From Bacillota bacterium (GTDB taxonomy: Bacteria > Bacillota > Clostridia > Acetivibrionales > DSM-1351), in NCBI GenBank assembly GCA_023412635.1, contig JAEYNI010000343.1, positions 1 through 9,256 of the forward strand: a stretch of DNA of 9,256 nucleotides, read 5' to 3'. The notes beneath the pieces were generated by a model. That model made no database searches and was not told the DNA's origin. It worked only from the letters and a program-made list of their open reading frames with translations. Each line of letters opens with the position of its first letter. The first letter of the stretch is position 1. Below, piece by piece: positions 6,739 to 9,256 of the stretch. The position numbers and the translations under genes were made by a program.

Positions 6739-6779
6739 ATAAAAAAAATCCACTCTCAATTCAATTATTGACGTGGATT
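6739..6779 (-). terminator. Intrinsic terminator between the ABC permease and the activase operon
   Basis: On the minus strand AATCCAC (6779-6773) pairs with GTGGATT (6753-6747), with a further 5-bp inner stem (ATTGA/TCAAT) after a small internal loop. Eight T follow the stem. It is 39 bases past the permease stop and about 40 bases before the start of the first operon gene. Confidence 0.85.
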
Positions 6780-6785
6780 AAAGTT

Positions 6786-6814
6786 GTTATACCAATATAT
6801 ATTTTTTGAGTCAG
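6786..6814 (-). promoter_or_regulatory. Possible promoter of the activase operon, upstream of the terminator
   Basis: On the minus strand CTGACT (6814-6809) and TATAAC (6791-6786) are 17 bases apart, and the -10 is preceded by TGG, giving an extended -10. The predicted start of transcription, near 6779, coincides with the first base of the terminator hairpin. No better promoter is visible between the terminator and the gene, so expression of the operon may depend on this site or on readthrough. Confidence 0.4.
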
Positions 6815-6817
6815 GCA

Positions 6818-8806
6818 TTATTTAACAGAAGCTTTATAAATAATTCTTTTAAAGTAGCTTTCCGATACTATTCTGCTGAAAATTAACTGAAGAACAATGT
6901 ATACCACTGCAACTTTTAAACTGGCATTCCAGAATTCCTTGTAAAGGTCATTTCCGCCCATTATTGACTGGATTATGAGCATAAGGCAGGCTCCCATAAA
7001 TAAACCGAGTATAAGAGGAACATAAAATAGAAAACCGGTCTGGGTTTTAATAAATGTTCTGAACTCCTTTCGCAAAATTCCAAGCTTTCTTAGCTGTGAA
7101 TATTTTTTGGCCATTTTATCGGTATTTTCATATTGCCGGAAAAGCAGTATCAGGATTGTTGCTGCGAAAAATAGAATACTTATAAAGTTTGTAACAAATA
7201 CAAAGGTTGAATAGATGTGTTTCATTAAAGTATACGCTGCATAGTCACCAAATACGTTAAAATGCTGAGCAAGGGGATTACTATAATCTCTTAATTCATT
7301 CAGCTTCTTGAAAACAGACTCTGTTTTTCTCCATTTGTCTACTCTTATATCATGTATTGTTCCACTAAGGTTATTATTACCACTTTCAAGCTCAGTATAG
7401 TCTGCATCGTCTACAACTAATAAATATCTGTTAGCCAGAACAATTTCACTGCTGAAACTTTTATTTATCACAGTTCCCTTCATAACAAGCTTTTTGGATA
7501 TAACTCCATTTGCTATTTCAATTTCAGTGAGCTTGCTTTCAGGGGGAACAGCTAATGGATCTGCTGCAAGTATTTGCGCTTCACCGCTGACTACCGGAGA
7601 TTTGTCTCCTGTCATTGAATAAAGTGTGGATTTACTTATTATGCAAACCGGAACGGCAGGTATGTCTTTAGTCAGTTCTGAAACCGGAGTGCCACCTTCT
7701 GACTGGTTTGCACTTTCAATTTTATTTGCAAAAGTACATGGGTATTTGAAATGCTCTTTTAAGCCGGCACCACTTTCCCTGACAATATCCTCAACATAAC
7801 TATCGTCGAATTTATTAACGCCCAAAGCTTCTACATAAGTTATTACCTGTTCGGGAGTCCTTTCAACAATATTTTCGGCTATACTCAGCAAAGCAAAGGT
7901 CGATGCCGAACACAAAAGAATCATCCCGCTTAATATACTTAGCAGAAAAAGAACCTTCGCATTCTTTTTTGTTGTATATTTTAGTTCTGAAAGGCTGAGC
8001 AAACTTCTGCCGTATAGCTCCTTATTCTTTTTAACCAGTCCTGAGAGGATACCGGTAATATGTGATATGACTAGGTACATTCCCGCCATACCGGCCGTTA
8101 TGGCCAGTATTATCGGAATTTTTTCCATAGCTATATCTCTGGATACAGCTGCGGCTACAGAGGTTGCTGCAAAAACAGTCATCAATAGCATTCCTGCGGC
8201 CGCAAAACCCCAATGAGATTGATCGGTATATTCCGACTCTCTGTCTGAGTTCATTAGCTTCCTGATATTCATTTTACGCTGAGAAAGAATAGTCATAAGT
8301 ATGTTTACGGCATATATAATAATAAATACGGCAGCTGTAAGTAAAAAGCTTCTATAATCCAGTACAAAATTTCCGTTTTCCTCACCAATTAAATTCATAT
8401 TGATCATATATACCAGCCTGGAAAATACAGCTCCGATTGCTATTCCTGATACAATGGAAGAAATGAGTATTACAAGGTCTTCAAGAATTATAAGTTTTGT
8501 TATGTCCCTGTATGTCATACCCATGGTCATATAAAGGCCGAATTCTTTTGATCTGCTTTTATTTTTACTACTATTGATATAGCTTATGAAACCAACAGAA
8601 AATAAAGCCAATATGACAACCATCATTGAAAATACATACTCCGCTCCCATACCGGCAGCTTCCATAAAATCACTGATATCTTTGCTGAAGGTAAGGTTGC
8701 AGAAGATGAAAAAAATTGAAATTGTGAAAGTACTGCAAAGAAAGAAAGCGATATATTTACGAATTCCGAATTTGAAATTCTTCCATACGATTCCGTTAAA
8801 TGTCAT
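6818..8806 (-). CDS. BceB-type ABC transporter permease (FtsX fold), antimicrobial-peptide family
   Basis: A 662-residue membrane protein of the peptide-resistance permease class that, with its ATPase, removes bacitracin-like or lantibiotic peptides from their lipid targets and often also acts as their sensor. Ten membrane segments can be picked out: one near residues 18-37; segments 2-4 including VVILALFSVGFISYI and AVFIIIYAVNILMTIL; a pair at WGFAAAGMLLMTVF and IPIILAITAGMAGMYLVI; a seventh at VLFLLSILSGMILLCSASTF; then a large extracellular domain of about 200 residues; and three more at the C-terminus. This layout and length are diagnostic of BceB. ATG at 8806 is chosen because GGGGAGG lies 9 bases upstream and relatives start with MTFNxxxxKNFK. 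It overlaps the ATPase gene by 11 bp. The transported peptide cannot be inferred. Regulation is usually by a BceRS two-component system, not seen here. Confidence 0.9.
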   Translation of the reverse strand: MTFNGIVWKNFKFGIRKYIAFFLCSTFTISIFFIFCNLTFSKDISDFMEAAGMGAEYVFSMMVVILALFSVGFISYINSSKNKSRSKEFGLYMTMGMTYRDITKLIILEDLVILISSIVSGIAIGAVFSRLVYMINMNLIGEENGNFVLDYRSFLLTAAVFIIIYAVNILMTILSQRKMNIRKLMNSDRESEYTDQSHWGFAAAGMLLMTVFAATSVAAAVSRDIAMEKIPIILAITAGMAGMYLVISHITGILSGLVKKNKELYGRSLLSLSELKYTTKKNAKVLFLLSILSGMILLCSASTFALLSIAENIVERTPEQVITYVEALGVNKFDDSYVEDIVRESGAGLKEHFKYPCTFANKIESANQSEGGTPVSELTKDIPAVPVCIISKSTLYSMTGDKSPVVSGEAQILAADPLAVPPESKLTEIEIANGVISKKLVMKGTVINKSFSSEIVLANRYLLVVDDADYTELESGNNNLSGTIHDIRVDKWRKTESVFKKLNELRDYSNPLAQHFNVFGDYAAYTLMKHIYSTFVFVTNFISILFFAATILILLFRQYENTDKMAKKYSQLRKLGILRKEFRTFIKTQTGFLFYVPLILGLFMGACLMLIIQSIMGGNDLYKEFWNASLKVAVVYIVLQLIFSRIVSESYFKRIIYKASVK

Positions 8807-9256
8807 TATTATTCGCCTCCCCTTCCAACACTGCAAGGCTGTCTATTATTTTCTCGAAGAATTGGCTTCTGCTTCCATCTCTGGTCTGCTCAAAACAAAT
8901 CTGTCCATCTCTGATGAAAATAATTCTTTTACAGTAGCTGGCTGCGAAGGGGTCATGGGTAACCATTAAAATTGTAGCCTTCTCTTCCTCATTGATTCTC
9001 TCAAAGCAGCCCATGACAGCTTTAGATGACTTCGAATCAATGTTTCCGGTAGGTTCATCTGCAAATACTACGGCAGGATTATTGACAAGGGCCCTTGCTA
9101 CTGCAGCTCTTTGCTGTTGTCCCCCCGAAACATTATAGGGATGTTTGTCTGCTGCCTGCTCAATATCAAACAGTCTGATATATCTGTTTATTCTCTCCTC
9201 TATATGGAGCATGGGCTTTTTATCAAGAATAAGTGGAAGCATTATATTCTCTTTCA
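8796..9256 (-). CDS. BceA-type ABC transporter ATPase, N-terminal part beyond the window
   Basis: The visible 153 residues are the C-terminal part of the ATPase that powers the adjacent permease; the frame stays open to the right edge, reading KENIMLPLIL there. Seen directly: the ABC signature SGGQQQR (bases 9108-9128), Walker B VVFADEP, D-loop GNIDS and switch histidine in VTHDP. Walker A is outside the window. Family members are about 230-255 residues, so roughly 90 are missing. A tail of some 35 residues after the GQI strand is usual in this group. The ATG at 9240-9242 is internal, not the true start. The last codons overlap the permease start, so the two are co-translated as one transporter. 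Confidence 0.92.
   Translation of the reverse strand, partial: KENIMLPLILDKKPMLHIEERINRYIRLFDIEQAADKHPYNVSGGQQQRAAVARALVNNPAVVFADEPTGNIDSKSSKAVMGCFERINEEEKATILMVTHDPFAASYCKRIIFIRDGQICFEQTRDGSRSQFFEKIIDSLAVLEGEANNNDI

Noticed and set aside
6700..6759. A 20-residue N-terminal extension of the DUF2229-like protein
   Set aside because: The stretch contains the ribosome binding site for ATG 6699, overlaps the terminator, reads as low-complexity aromatic sequence and is absent from the usual start of the family.
8807..8836. A 10-residue extension of the permease
   Set aside because: It contains the GGGGAGG ribosome binding site for the ATG at 8806, and the family starts with MTFN-like sequence.
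8586..8969. Plus-strand open frame of 127 codons
   Set aside because: It is antisense to the permease start and ATPase end, both of which have clear family motifs.

Overview
The window looks like chromosome from a low-GC anaerobic Firmicute, most likely a Clostridia member of the Ruminiclostridium/Acetivibrio type. The basis is the AT-rich intergenic DNA, strong GGAGG-type ribosome binding sites, frequent TTG starts, an oxygen-sensitive acyl-CoA dehydratase-activase type operon, a glycogen phosphorylase and a BceAB-type exporter. The genus is an inference and no marker gene fixes it. There are no rRNA or tRNA genes, insertion sequences or CRISPR arrays, and no intergenic gap exceeds 300 bases.

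Layout. Positions 1-1712 (+) hold the C-terminal two thirds of an alpha-glucan phosphorylase, ended by a clean intrinsic terminator (1781-1806). A near-consensus sigma-A promoter (1857-1885), overlapped by two abutting 12-bp palindromes, then drives a small SAM-dependent O-methyltransferase (1961-2551, +, TTG start). It converges on an unrecognised secreted protein (3450-2587, -), and a long inverted repeat lies at the convergent junction. The secreted protein has its own promoter (3513-3540).

Positions 6699-3677 (-) hold three genes that overlap by about 30 bp each: a DUF2229/COG3580-like protein, a COG3581-like protein and an HgdC-type ATPase activase. I read this as a split version of the large fused activase-related proteins found in many anaerobes. 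The first two proteins look like diverged paralogues with positionally matched cysteines, resembling the two Fe-S subunits of 2-hydroxyacyl-CoA dehydratases. The third would be their ATP-driven electron donor. The substrate is unknown, and this is the most interesting system in the window. A terminator (6739-6779) with a possible promoter directly upstream of it precedes this operon.

Positions 9256-6818 (-) carry the end of an ABC ATPase and a full FtsX-fold permease of the BceAB type, whose family members export or sense cell-wall-active peptides. The ATPase and permease overlap by 11 bp. Any two-component regulator would lie beyond the right edge.

The genes form separate functional units: glycogen breakdown, small-molecule methylation, a secreted protein, redox Fe-S chemistry and peptide-antibiotic resistance. 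Only the activase operon and the ABC pair show internal cooperation.
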